From Candidatus Bathyarchaeota archaeon (GTDB lineage Archaea; Thermoproteota; Bathyarchaeia; Bathyarchaeales; Bathycorpusculaceae): a stretch of 30,198 nt of DNA. The notes below the pieces were generated by a model. It was not told the origin of the DNA. It did not search any database and was given only the letters and a program-made list of their open reading frames with translations. The stretch is taken from NCBI GenBank assembly GCA_030673805.1, contig DAOVIH010000003.1, forward strand, positions 1 to 30,198, in the 5' to 3' direction. The position numbers and the translations under genes are program-made. The number at the start of each line of letters is the position of its first letter. The first letter of the stretch is position 1. Below are positions 7,977 to 15,327 of this stretch, in pieces.

Positions 7977-8591
7977 GTGTGGGCATGTATTGTGGAAAAA
8001 GGAGAACTTTTAGAATTTTCAACTTGGAATCAAGTATATGATTTGCTTCTACATCAGGCTGAAAGAATTCGTAAAAGTGGATTTAGGCCGGCTGTGATTG
8101 TGGGAGTTTCTAGAGGTGGCTTGATTCCAGCTAGAGTTCTTTCCGACCTCCTAGATAATCCAAACCTCGTAACTGTAACAGCTGAGTTCTATCCAGGATT
8201 TGCCGGAAACAAAAACAATCCGGTTTTGACAAAGTGTGTTTCCAAGGCAGTAGTGGATAAGAAGGTGCTGGTTGTAGATGAAATCGTTGATACGGGGAGC
8301 AGTCTTTCACTAGTGAAAGAACACATCTTAAAACAAGGTGCTGCAGAAGTGCGAATAGCGACCTTGTATTATAAGGCTCGTAGCGTTCTCAAACCAGAAT
8401 ACTATGAAAAAGAAACAGATTCGTGGATAATTTTCCCGTGGGACTTGAAGGAAACTATTAAGAGAGTCTTTGATAGAAATGCAAGAATTGATGCTGTTGT
8501 TGAAAAGGAGACTGCGAAGTTTATAGAGGTTGGAACACCCCCCTACCTCGTTAAGAAATTTCTGAGCGAGATTCAGGAGGGGCGAAAATGA
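7977..8591 (+). CDS. Phosphoribosyltransferase (hypoxanthine/xanthine PRTase-like)
   Basis: Type I phosphoribosyltransferase of about 204 residues that would join a purine base to PRPP. The PRPP loop is VLVVDEIVDTGSSLSLVK (about residues 96-113), preceded by the beta-strand/loop IVGVSRGGLIPARVL. The C-terminal part PWDLKETIKRV resembles archaeal Gpt-like proteins with a WP/PW substrate motif. Base specificity cannot be read from sequence alone. GTG 7977 is favoured by the TATA spacing; GTG 7992 is the alternative. Its stop overlaps the start of the KEOPS gene cgi121 (ATGA), so the two are translationally coupled. Confidence 0.82.
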   Translation: MWACIVEKGELLEFSTWNQVYDLLLHQAERIRKSGFRPAVIVGVSRGGLIPARVLSDLLDNPNLVTVTAEFYPGFAGNKNNPVLTKCVSKAVVDKKVLVVDEIVDTGSSLSLVKEHILKQGAAEVRIATLYYKARSVLKPEYYEKETDSWIIFPWDLKETIKRVFDRNARIDAVVEKETAKFIEVGTPPYLVKKFLSEIQEGRK

Positions 8592-9154
8592 TTAAAAGAA
8601 TAGGGGAATACCGTAGATATGTAGGGATAATAGGCTTCAGAAACGTGAAAATCAAAGATATTGAAGATTTTATTAAGCGAGTCCGAAGAGAAAAAGCGGC
8701 ATATACCAGTGTTCAGTTCTTTGATGCATCCTTGGTGGCTACGTGGGAACACCTGTACTTTGCAGTTTTGAACTCTCTAGCTGCCTTTAAGAATGGATTG
8801 AGTATCTCCAAAAATCTCGAGATGGAGATATTGCTCTATGCTTCTGCCCAACGACAAATTGAAAAAGCTATCAAACGGATTGGAATCAAACAAGAAAATC
8901 CTGATGTCGCAGTGGTTATAGTTGGTGAAAAACTGCAGTCTATTACTCACGCTTCTTTGGAGATTTCAAGGGAACTCGGCTTAAGACCAACTGAGGCTGT
9001 TCTTGAACTATCAACAGAGAAAATCCAGAAGATCCAACAGGCTTTTGCAGTAACTGAAAAAGAACTTGAAACGGTCATGAAAAGGGACAACTTGGGGCGG
9101 ACTTTGGTTGATCTCGTAATCGAGAGAATGGCATTGCTTTCCACGAAGCTTTAA
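8588..9154 (+). CDS. cgi121: KEOPS complex subunit Cgi121
   Basis: Small subunit of KEOPS, the complex (Kae1, Bud32, Cgi121, Pcc1) that moves the threonylcarbamoyl group onto A37 of tRNA; Cgi121 binds the tRNA CCA end and stimulates the Bud32 ATPase. The family segment is clear: VQFFDASLVATWEHLYFAVLNSL, then ISKNLEMEILLYASAQRQI, then AIKRIGI, and a final GLRPTEAVLE. The length of 188 residues is at the long end; about 30 C-terminal residues extend past the usual core. A strong ribosome binding site (GGAGG, 8577-8581) precedes ATG 8588, which overlaps the previous stop by 4 bases. Kae1, Bud32 and Pcc1 are not in this window. Confidence 0.88.
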   Translation: MIKRIGEYRRYVGIIGFRNVKIKDIEDFIKRVRREKAAYTSVQFFDASLVATWEHLYFAVLNSLAAFKNGLSISKNLEMEILLYASAQRQIEKAIKRIGIKQENPDVAVVIVGEKLQSITHASLEISRELGLRPTEAVLELSTEKIQKIQQAFAVTEKELETVMKRDNLGRTLVDLVIERMALLSTKL

Positions 9155-9675
9155 AGCATTTTTTCTTTTCTAACTGATAGTATCTCATTTGGTTTTATGA
9201 GAGCTATCCCAGTTAGTTCACCGATTATTTCGATTAATAGTATCTTATCAGGGTTTTCCAAATCAACTTTTTTTTGAATTTCTGCTGCTATCCCTTCTAT
9301 TACATCACTAGAGTGAATACTCGTAAAACGCTTCTCTACAGTAATCCTAAAAGACTCATCCTCTTCGATTCTTGAGCTTAGTTCTTTGGCTGAAAGGATT
9401 ATTTCTTCCAAGTCAGTAGGAACTGTTTTTTCAATGGGGATGATTCTTTGTGTATAACGAAACTCGTAGGGCCGCTCTCGAAAAAGAACGCGAAACTTGT
9501 TTATTGCTTTGAAAGGATCCAAAAGAGTTTTGGCTACAATTAAACCTGAAATCCCTGTCTTGCCAACAAGAGGCGAAGGAGCACCTAGTTCATTTAGCAA
9601 ATAGCGGAGTTCTGAACACATCTTGTTCTCGGTTCCGCGCGAACAAGTAGCTATTATGTTGAAATCCCTGAGCAA
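9151..9675 (-). CDS. THUMP domain protein (Tan1-like)
   Basis: 174 residues from TTG 9675. The start FNIIATCSRGTENKMCSELRYLL, the middle DPFKAINKFRV and the end LIEIIGELTGIALIKPNEILS are the pattern of a stand-alone THUMP domain, an RNA-binding fold that recognises the tRNA acceptor end. The yeast relative Tan1 assists tRNA cytidine acetylation; whether this protein works with an acetyltransferase is unknown. It is convergent with cgi121 (4-base overlap of the 3' ends), placing two tRNA-modification genes tail to tail. Confidence 0.75.
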   Translation of the reverse strand: MLRDFNIIATCSRGTENKMCSELRYLLNELGAPSPLVGKTGISGLIVAKTLLDPFKAINKFRVLFRERPYEFRYTQRIIPIEKTVPTDLEEIILSAKELSSRIEEDESFRITVEKRFTSIHSSDVIEGIAAEIQKKVDLENPDKILLIEIIGELTGIALIKPNEILSVRKEKML

Positions 9676-9869
9676 AATACTTCACCTAGTGAAAAATCCA
9701 AACCCTCAGTTTGTTTTCGTTATTTCTCCCATCCAGTATTTAATAATGTTTAGAAATTGCTTGGTTTTAGTAATTAAACAAGCAAATCAGTTTCAGGTCA
9801 GTGTAGGTTTATGGCTTTTATCACAGCCTAAAGGCTCCTAGCCGTCGCCTCACATCATCCCCTAATAAG

Positions 9870-9895
9870 AACCGATAATCGGTAATTTATCGGTT
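9870..9895. repeat. Inverted repeat AACCGATAA / TTATCGGTT
   Basis: Two 9-base arms (9870-9878 and 9887-9895) are perfectly complementary around an 8-base spacer. The spacer contains another ATCGG half-site, so a shorter hairpin CCGA-TAA-TCGG (9872-9882) competes with the longer one. It could be an operator with three half-sites or an RNA switch; which gene it would serve is not clear (THUMP leftwards or acidic microprotein and ABCE1 rightwards). Confidence 0.5.
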
Positions 9896-9961
9896 TTGTT
9901 TATTGAGAAGAAGTGTATTCAGATCTGCTGAGACGAGAACTGGGTGGCTGGAGAACAAAAA

Positions 9962-9969
9962 AGTTTAAA
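9962..9969 (+). promoter_or_regulatory. TATA-like box before the acidic microprotein
   Basis: AGTTTAAAG preceded by an A-rich BRE-like stretch, about 50 bases before ATG 10018. A start near 9990 would give a leader that includes the GGAGGTG ribosome binding site at 10004-10010. Confidence 0.45.
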
Positions 9970-10017
9970 GTCATCTAAAACTAAATCTGCACAGACTTTC
10001 TTTGGAGGTGAAATGGT

Positions 10018-10083
10018 ATGTTGGTGGAGGAAGAAGAATGGAAAGAAGAGGATGATGAGGACCTCGAAGAGGAGGAATGGTGA
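10018..10083 (+). CDS. Highly acidic 21-residue microprotein (candidate)
   Basis: The frame begins MLVEEEEWKEEDDED and ends LEEEEW before TGA: 14 of 21 residues are Glu or Asp, and there are two Trp. It has a strong ribosome binding site (GGAGGTG, 10004-10010) 7 bases before its ATG, and an upstream TATA-like box. A second ATG at 10013 is in another frame, would sit only 2 bases after the site, and gives an Arg/Lys-rich peptide instead. I do not recognise a family. An acidic peptide could bind basic ribosomal or nucleic-acid-binding proteins, but that is speculation. ABCE1 begins 125 bases downstream with its own TATA box. Confidence 0.5.
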   Translation: MLVEEEEWKEEDDEDLEEEEW

Positions 10084-10171
10084 GTTGGGAAGTTTCTTTC
10101 TCATTTTTTCTCAAATAACTTAACGGTCGAGTTTTTCCCCTACGATACATTGCTCTTGGATCTGCTCCATG

Positions 10172-10179
10172 TTTATAAT
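10172..10179 (+). promoter_or_regulatory. TATA box of ABCE1
   Basis: TTTATAAT centred about 33 bases before ATG 10209; expected start near 10200, giving a very short leader and no visible ribosome binding site. Confidence 0.5.
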
Positions 10180-10208
10180 AGTCTAGTTATATTCACTATT
10201 GGTCGAAT

Positions 10209-11996
10209 ATGACCAGGGTAGCTGTACTCGATCGTGAAAAGTGCAAGTTGAAACGATGTGGGCAGATCTGTCTCCGTTTTTGTCCCATGGTGAGAAGCCG
10301 CGTGGAGGCAATACGCATAGAATCTAATGAGGTGTTGATCTCCGAAATGCTTTGCAGCGGCTGCGGGATATGTGTTAAGAAATGTCCTTTTAAAGCAATC
10401 TCTATAGTTAACCTCCCCGACGAATTGGAAAAAGACTGCAGTTACCGTTTTGGGTCAAATGCCTTTAAGCTTTTCAGGCTGCCTTTACCTTCTCCTGGAA
10501 TGGTTTTGGGACTATTGGGGCAAAATGGAATAGGCAAATCCACAGCCTTAAAAATCCTTTCTGGCGAACTCAAATTGAATTTAGGCGATTTTGACAACAC
10601 GCTTGAGTGGGATCAAATAATCCAACACTTTCGGGGTTCCACACTCCAAGAATACTTCCACAGAATGAGCGAGAATCGCCTAAGAGTTGTACATAAACCC
10701 CAATATATTGACAAGATACCTGAGGTGATTTCTGGAAAAGTCGGAGATACACTAGAACGGGTATCACAAAGAGCGGGGTTGGATGATCGCGCAGAGGAAC
10801 TTCAACTTGGAGAAATCTGGGGAAGATCCTTAGACGTTCTAAGCGGAGGTGAACTGCAAAGGGTAGCAATCGCGGTCACTCTAAGTCGCGAGGCTGATGT
10901 GTATCTTTTCGATGAACCATCGAGTTATCTAGATGTTAAACAGAGGCTTCAGGCGGCCAAAGCCATTAGACGTCTCAAAGATGACAATAAGACAGTAATT
11001 GTTGCAGAGCATGATTTAGCTATATTAGATTATTTGTCAGATCAAATATGCCTTTTTTACGGAGATCCGGGAGTCTACGGAGTTGTTTCACACGTACACG
11101 GAGTCAGAAACGGAATAAACATCTATTTGCAGGGCTACATCCCTGACGAGAACATCATGTTCAGGAAAGAACCAATAATATTTCACGAAAAACCGCCTAC
11201 TTTGAGTGCAGAAGTTGGGAAGACAATTCTGAAATGGGATCGAATAGAGAAAACCTACAAAGGGTTCAAACTCACCACCACCCCTGGAGAAATAAAACGT
11301 GGTGAAATTATCGGAATGCTCGGGCCGAACGGGATTGGGAAAACCACTTTTTTGAAGATTTTGGCGGGTATCGAGAAGGCAGACAACACGCAAGAACTCG
11401 AAGAGTTAGCCGTCAGCTACAAGCCCCAATACATATCAGCTGAATATGATGGAACTGTTCAAGAGCTTCTAATCAGCATAAACAAGGATACTTTTTCTTC
11501 AAGCTGGTACAAGACAGAAATTCTCCATCCGCTAAAAATTAATCAATTCATTGGACGGAATGTAATGGAATTAAGTGGTGGCGAACTACAAAAAGTGGCC
11601 ATAGCCGCTTGTCTGTCCAGAAAAGCAGATCTGCTATTACTCGATGAACCAAGCGCTTATTTAGACATCGAGGAGAGATTAAATGCAGCCCGCACAATCA
11701 GGCGTGTAGTAGAAGCTCGTAATGTCACCGCTTTCGTTGTTGAACATGACGTTGTCACTCAAGATTTCATAGCGGATCGCCTCGTTGTCTTCACAGGTGA
11801 ACCCGGCGTTAAAGGCACGGCTAATCAGCCTACCAGCCTTAGACAGGGTATGAACGCTTTCTTGAAAGAGATGGATGTGACGTTCCGCAGAGACTCAATT
11901 ACTAGGCGGCCTAGAGTAAACAAGGAAGGCTCAAAACTAGATGATTTTCAGAAGCAAATCGGAGAGTATTATTATACACGTACGACTGGAGAGTAA
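10209..11996 (+). CDS. abcE1: Ribosome recycling ATPase ABCE1 (RNase L inhibitor homologue)
   Basis: Splits post-termination ribosomes into subunits with aPelota/aRF1. The 595-residue protein has an N-terminal pair of 4Fe-4S clusters (KCKLKRCGQICLRFCP and CSGCGICVKKCPF), then two ABC ATPase domains. Nucleotide-binding domain 1 has Walker A GQNGIGKS, signature LSGGELQRVAIA and Walker B YLFDEPSSYLD. Domain 2 has GPNGIGKT, LSGGELQKVAIA and LLLDEPSAYLD. The duplicated hinge motif (QRL / ERL after the D-loop) is present. It is full length with no missing residue seen and lies in a translation-rich neighbourhood with aIF5B 3 kb downstream. Confidence 0.97.
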   Translation: MTRVAVLDREKCKLKRCGQICLRFCPMVRSRVEAIRIESNEVLISEMLCSGCGICVKKCPFKAISIVNLPDELEKDCSYRFGSNAFKLFRLPLPSPGMVLGLLGQNGIGKSTALKILSGELKLNLGDFDNTLEWDQIIQHFRGSTLQEYFHRMSENRLRVVHKPQYIDKIPEVISGKVGDTLERVSQRAGLDDRAEELQLGEIWGRSLDVLSGGELQRVAIAVTLSREADVYLFDEPSSYLDVKQRLQAAKAIRRLKDDNKTVIVAEHDLAILDYLSDQICLFYGDPGVYGVVSHVHGVRNGINIYLQGYIPDENIMFRKEPIIFHEKPPTLSAEVGKTILKWDRIEKTYKGFKLTTTPGEIKRGEIIGMLGPNGIGKTTFLKILAGIEKADNTQELEELAVSYKPQYISAEYDGTVQELLISINKDTFSSSWYKTEILHPLKINQFIGRNVMELSGGELQKVAIAACLSRKADLLLLDEPSAYLDIEERLNAARTIRRVVEARNVTAFVVEHDVVTQDFIADRLVVFTGEPGVKGTANQPTSLRQGMNAFLKEMDVTFRRDSITRRPRVNKEGSKLDDFQKQIGEYYYTRTTGE

Positions 11997-12185
11997 ATTA
12001 GTGTCTGGCATAGATTCTTGAAGACTGCCGCGATGGCTCATATGGTTCTTTGCTCAAAATTCTTTAAAGAAACTTCTGTCGCCGTCGAGCGGCCTTAATA
12101 GTACCTAGTTAAGTTAAAGAATGAGCAAAAACATACCCTAATGCTGTTGACGATTAGGCAGGACCAAAATGGTGGAAGCCAAAAA

Positions 12186-13706
12186 ATGGCGCAGCAAACC
12201 TTTCAAGAGATAAGTGCATCAGACTTTTTCTACCGCAATCGGGATATTGCAGGTTTCACAAACCCGACTAGAGCCATTTTTGCAACAATAAGAGAACTTG
12301 TAGAGAACTCTTTAGACGCTGCTGAAACCATTAAAGTACTCCCAGACGTCTACGTTAGGTTATCCTTTGCTAAAGTAGGCAACCAAGAAAGCCAGGTTTT
12401 CAAGCTGAGAGTTGAAGATAATGGTGCGGGGATATTACCCAAGCACATACCTTCAGCTTTTGGTCAAGTTCTCTACGGTTCAAAATATACGCTCAAGCAA
12501 CAACGGGGAACCTTCGGGCTAGGAGGAAAAATGGCCATACTCTACGGCCAAATCACTACTCACCAGCCTGCACATGTGACTTCCAGTACGGGTACAGCAA
12601 AAATATACTCATTTAAGCTTATGATGGATATTCAGAAGAACCGTCCAATAATCCTGGACAGAAGGGTAAGCACAAACAAAGGACAGTGGCGTGGAACAAT
12701 AGTTGAGTTCTGCTTAGAAGGTGACTATCTGAGGGCTAAACCCAAAGTATTAGAATACTTCAAGCAGACTGCAATGGTCAATCCTTATGCTAACTTGACT
12801 TTTGTAGATCCAAAAGGGCGGCTCTACAAGTTCACCCGAGGTACAACAAGTATGCCCGACCCTCCAAAGGAGACAGAACCACACCCGTACGGTGTAGATG
12901 TGGAGCTTCTCCAACGGCTTATTCAGGTAACGCCCTACAAAAACATGCTGGAGTTTCTGAAGAATGAGTTTCACAGAGTCGGAGAAATTACTGCTCAGAA
13001 GTTTTTAGCATTCAGTAACCTGAGCCCGCGGAAAAACCCTAAGAGGCTTTCCCATGCAGAATTAGTAAGCTTGATGCAGAATCTAAAAAAGTTTGAAAAG
13101 TTTCTACCACCTGATTCAAGCTGTTTGTCTCCATTAGGGGAAGATCTGCTGAAAGCTGGAATATTGAAAGAGTTGAAACCTGAATTTTTAGTTGTTCATC
13201 AGCGGAAACCATCAACTTATGCGGGTCATCCTTTCATAATTGAAACAGCTATCGCGTATGGAGGAGAAATCCCCAAAAAGAATAATTTTGTAATCTATCG
13301 TTTCGCCAACAAAATTCCTTTGCTCTATGATGAAGCAAGCGATGTTTCATACAGAGTTATTAACTCCATGAATTGGAGCCGATACAAGGTTACTCAGGAC
13401 ATGCCCATTGCGATAGTGGTGCATATTTGTAGCACAAAGGTTCCCTACAAAACAGTTGGCAAAGAGTTCATTGCTGATAGACCAGAAGTCCGCAGAGAGA
13501 TTGCAAATGAACTGCGCGGGGTGGCGCGTAAACTTCAGCATTTCCTATCACGAAGAGCTCATGTAAATAAGGAAAAGAAAAAGTTTAGCGTCTTCATTAA
13601 GTATCTGCCCAAGATTGCCCAGTTTTCAACTGATCTCGCGGGTAAGGAAAAGATTCCAGACATCGAAAAACTGTTGAAGAGTGTGAGAAAATTTGGGATC
13701 GAATAA
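12186..13706 (+). CDS. top6B: DNA topoisomerase VI subunit B
   Basis: ATPase subunit of the type IIB topoisomerase that relaxes and decatenates DNA. The GHKL domain shows the N-box RELVENSLDAAE, the G1 box VEDNGAGI and the G2 loop RGTFGLGGKMAILYG; the H2TH and transducer domains follow. I chose ATG 12186 (MAQQTFQEISASDFFYRN), which fits the family start and follows a GGTGGAAG ribosome binding site at 12172-12179; the ATG at 12141 would add 15 atypical residues. At 506 residues the length is usual for TACK-type or thermophile enzymes. The 3' end overlaps top6A by 14 bases. Confidence 0.95.
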   Translation: MAQQTFQEISASDFFYRNRDIAGFTNPTRAIFATIRELVENSLDAAETIKVLPDVYVRLSFAKVGNQESQVFKLRVEDNGAGILPKHIPSAFGQVLYGSKYTLKQQRGTFGLGGKMAILYGQITTHQPAHVTSSTGTAKIYSFKLMMDIQKNRPIILDRRVSTNKGQWRGTIVEFCLEGDYLRAKPKVLEYFKQTAMVNPYANLTFVDPKGRLYKFTRGTTSMPDPPKETEPHPYGVDVELLQRLIQVTPYKNMLEFLKNEFHRVGEITAQKFLAFSNLSPRKNPKRLSHAELVSLMQNLKKFEKFLPPDSSCLSPLGEDLLKAGILKELKPEFLVVHQRKPSTYAGHPFIIETAIAYGGEIPKKNNFVIYRFANKIPLLYDEASDVSYRVINSMNWSRYKVTQDMPIAIVVHICSTKVPYKTVGKEFIADRPEVRREIANELRGVARKLQHFLSRRAHVNKEKKKFSVFIKYLPKIAQFSTDLAGKEKIPDIEKLLKSVRKFGIE

Positions 13707-14787
13707 GAAAGAAAGAATTGTTGGCAATAAGAAAAGCAAAGTTCTATCAAGCTTGAAAAATCTTGGAAGTCGAGTTTACAATCAATTGGAGAACGGGTTT
13801 TTTCCTTCCATAACGATGCCGAGTCGTTCTACAGAAAACATAAATTATGATCCAGATCTGAGGCAATACATATTGGGTGAAAAAATTGTTCTAAGGAACT
13901 CACGTATCTTCACTCAGACTAGAGGGTTCACTCAGCTCGTTTGGGCTGCAACTTTTTCGCATGAACTAGCCTCCCAGCGCAAAACGTCGACTCTGAGGGA
14001 CGTTTACTACTCGGCTCAGGCCTATGAAATGGTGTTCAAAGACCAGCAAGAATCCAATAACATAATCACTGATTTGGAGACAGTTTTAGGATTGTCCCGT
14101 GAAGATTTCAATATTTTTCCCGAGGAACGATCAGCAGTCTTTGGAGATTTGACAATAGCATATACGGTGCCTGGGTACGAAGGGAGAACTCTGAATCTGA
14201 CCTCTCACCCAGACGGAGTCCTTATTGGCCCAGCGCTGACCTCCGCTGAATTTGTGGGGACTACCGCGGATAAGGTTATAGCAATAGAGAAAGGCGGTCT
14301 CTTCACTCGTTTTGTAGAGGAAAACGTACACAAGAAATTCAACGCCCTATTGATCTCGACCGCCGGTCAAGCCCCAAGGGCTACAAGACACTTCATTAGA
14401 AGATTGAATAGAGAATTTAATCTACCTGTTTACATCTTCACCGACGGTGACCCTTGGGGAATGCACATTGCAATGGTGATAATCTCTGGATCCGCTAACG
14501 CCGCTCATCTTAGAGAGCTCACCACGCCCGACGCCAAATGGATGGGTGTGTGGGCCTCAGACATCGTTGACTACAAACTCCCAACCTACCCCCTTAAAGA
14601 AGTTGACTTTACAAGACTTCACGAACTGCAAAGAGATCCTAGATATCAGACTGACCCGTTGTGGCAAAAAGAGATAAAGACTTTCCTCAAAATAAGGAAA
14701 AAAGCGGAACAAGAAGCCTTCAGCCGCTATGGCTTAACCTATATAGTCGATGAATACCTGCCAGCCAAACTAGGTGAGACCAAATAA
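13693..14787 (+). CDS. top6A: DNA topoisomerase VI subunit A (Spo11 homologue)
   Basis: DNA-cleaving subunit, homologous to meiotic Spo11. The winged-helix CAP domain carries STLRDVYYSAQ; by comparison with Spo11 the second Tyr (residue 106) is the nucleophile. The Toprim domain shows the Glu of KVIAIEKGGLF and the DxD of YIFTDGDPWGMH. The length is 364 residues. The start is TTG at 13693 inside the end of top6B, giving a 14-base overlap and indicating co-translation of the two subunits. Nothing suggests loss of function. Confidence 0.95.
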   Translation: MGSNKKERIVGNKKSKVLSSLKNLGSRVYNQLENGFFPSITMPSRSTENINYDPDLRQYILGEKIVLRNSRIFTQTRGFTQLVWAATFSHELASQRKTSTLRDVYYSAQAYEMVFKDQQESNNIITDLETVLGLSREDFNIFPEERSAVFGDLTIAYTVPGYEGRTLNLTSHPDGVLIGPALTSAEFVGTTADKVIAIEKGGLFTRFVEENVHKKFNALLISTAGQAPRATRHFIRRLNREFNLPVYIFTDGDPWGMHIAMVIISGSANAAHLRELTTPDAKWMGVWASDIVDYKLPTYPLKEVDFTRLHELQRDPRYQTDPLWQKEIKTFLKIRKKAEQEAFSRYGLTYIVDEYLPAKLGETK

Positions 14788-14796
14788 CAAGAGAAA

Positions 14797-14804
14797 TTTA
14801 TAAT
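14797..14804 (+). promoter_or_regulatory. TATA box before small membrane protein gene
   Basis: TTTATAAT just after the top6A stop. With a start near 14828, the leader would carry AAGGAAG (14841-14847) before TTG 14855. Confidence 0.5.
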
Positions 14805-14854
14805 AACTCTTTTCGTTCTTATTTACCGAATACATACAAAAAGGAAGTTTAGGC

Positions 14855-15052
14855 TTGAGTGAAATTGGTACGTTCTGGACAAATGTGATAGAAAAGTTTT
14901 TTGGTCTACTACTTTCAATAATTGGGGCTTTATTAGTATACTATACATATACAAGTAGTGCTGTTCTAGGGGTTTTCACAAGTCTTTTCGGTTTTCTTAG
15001 CGTTTTATTTCTATTGGTCGGGCTCTTCTTAGTTACAGTTAAAGCCGAATAG
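14855..15052 (+). CDS. Small two-helix membrane protein
   Basis: 65 residues from TTG, with a weak ribosome binding site AAGGAAG 7 bases upstream. A short amphipathic start (SEIGTFWTNVIEKFF) is followed by two hydrophobic helices, about residues 16-32 and 38-60, with a short Ser/Thr turn between. I do not know its function. It has its own TATA box and stands between top6A and aIF5B. Confidence 0.65.
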   Translation: MSEIGTFWTNVIEKFFGLLLSIIGALLVYYTYTSSAVLGVFTSLFGFLSVLFLLVGLFLVTVKAE

Positions 15053-15277
15053 CTTCCAGCCTCACCAATAGTCTCTTTTCACATTTTTTGCTCTCTTCGG
15101 TATTGTTTCTAACTTCTAAGGTGACCTGCCACAATTAACGAGCAAATTTGCCTTCTGGTATGAGACGAACGATTTAAATCTCGGATAGTTCAAGTTTTTA
15201 CTATTTAGCATTAGTTAAAACTGATAATGTAAGATAAATGGGATTAGAGAGTAATACTTTATCAAGTGATTACTAAC

Positions 15278-15298
15278 AACTTTTGGAGCCCAAAAGTT
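15278..15298 (+). promoter_or_regulatory. Hairpin overlapping the aIF5B promoter
   Basis: AACTTTTGG (15278-15286) and CCAAAAGTT (15290-15298) form a perfect 9-bp stem with the loop AGC. The right arm runs into the TATA-like TTATTTAG (15297-15304), about 25 bases before ATG 15328. A factor bound here would block the promoter, so it may be an operator; it is not a terminator for any plus-strand gene nearby. Confidence 0.45.
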
Positions 15299-15327
15299 AT
15301 TTAGAATTTGGTCGATGAGGGGTTTAG

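Larger units (their letters stand above)
9676..10017. other. Intergenic region with inverted repeats
   Basis: 342 bases between the THUMP gene (minus) and the acidic microprotein (plus). It holds a short hairpin AGCCTAAAGGCT (9825-9836), the ATCGG inverted repeat described separately, and a promoter. A 61-codon minus frame starting in it (9919-10104) is only the antisense of the acidic ORF. Confidence 0.5.

Noticed and set aside
9919..10104. 61-codon minus-strand frame rich in Phe and Leu
   Set aside because: Exactly antisense to the Glu-rich microprotein; GAA/GAG codons reverse to Phe/Leu codons.
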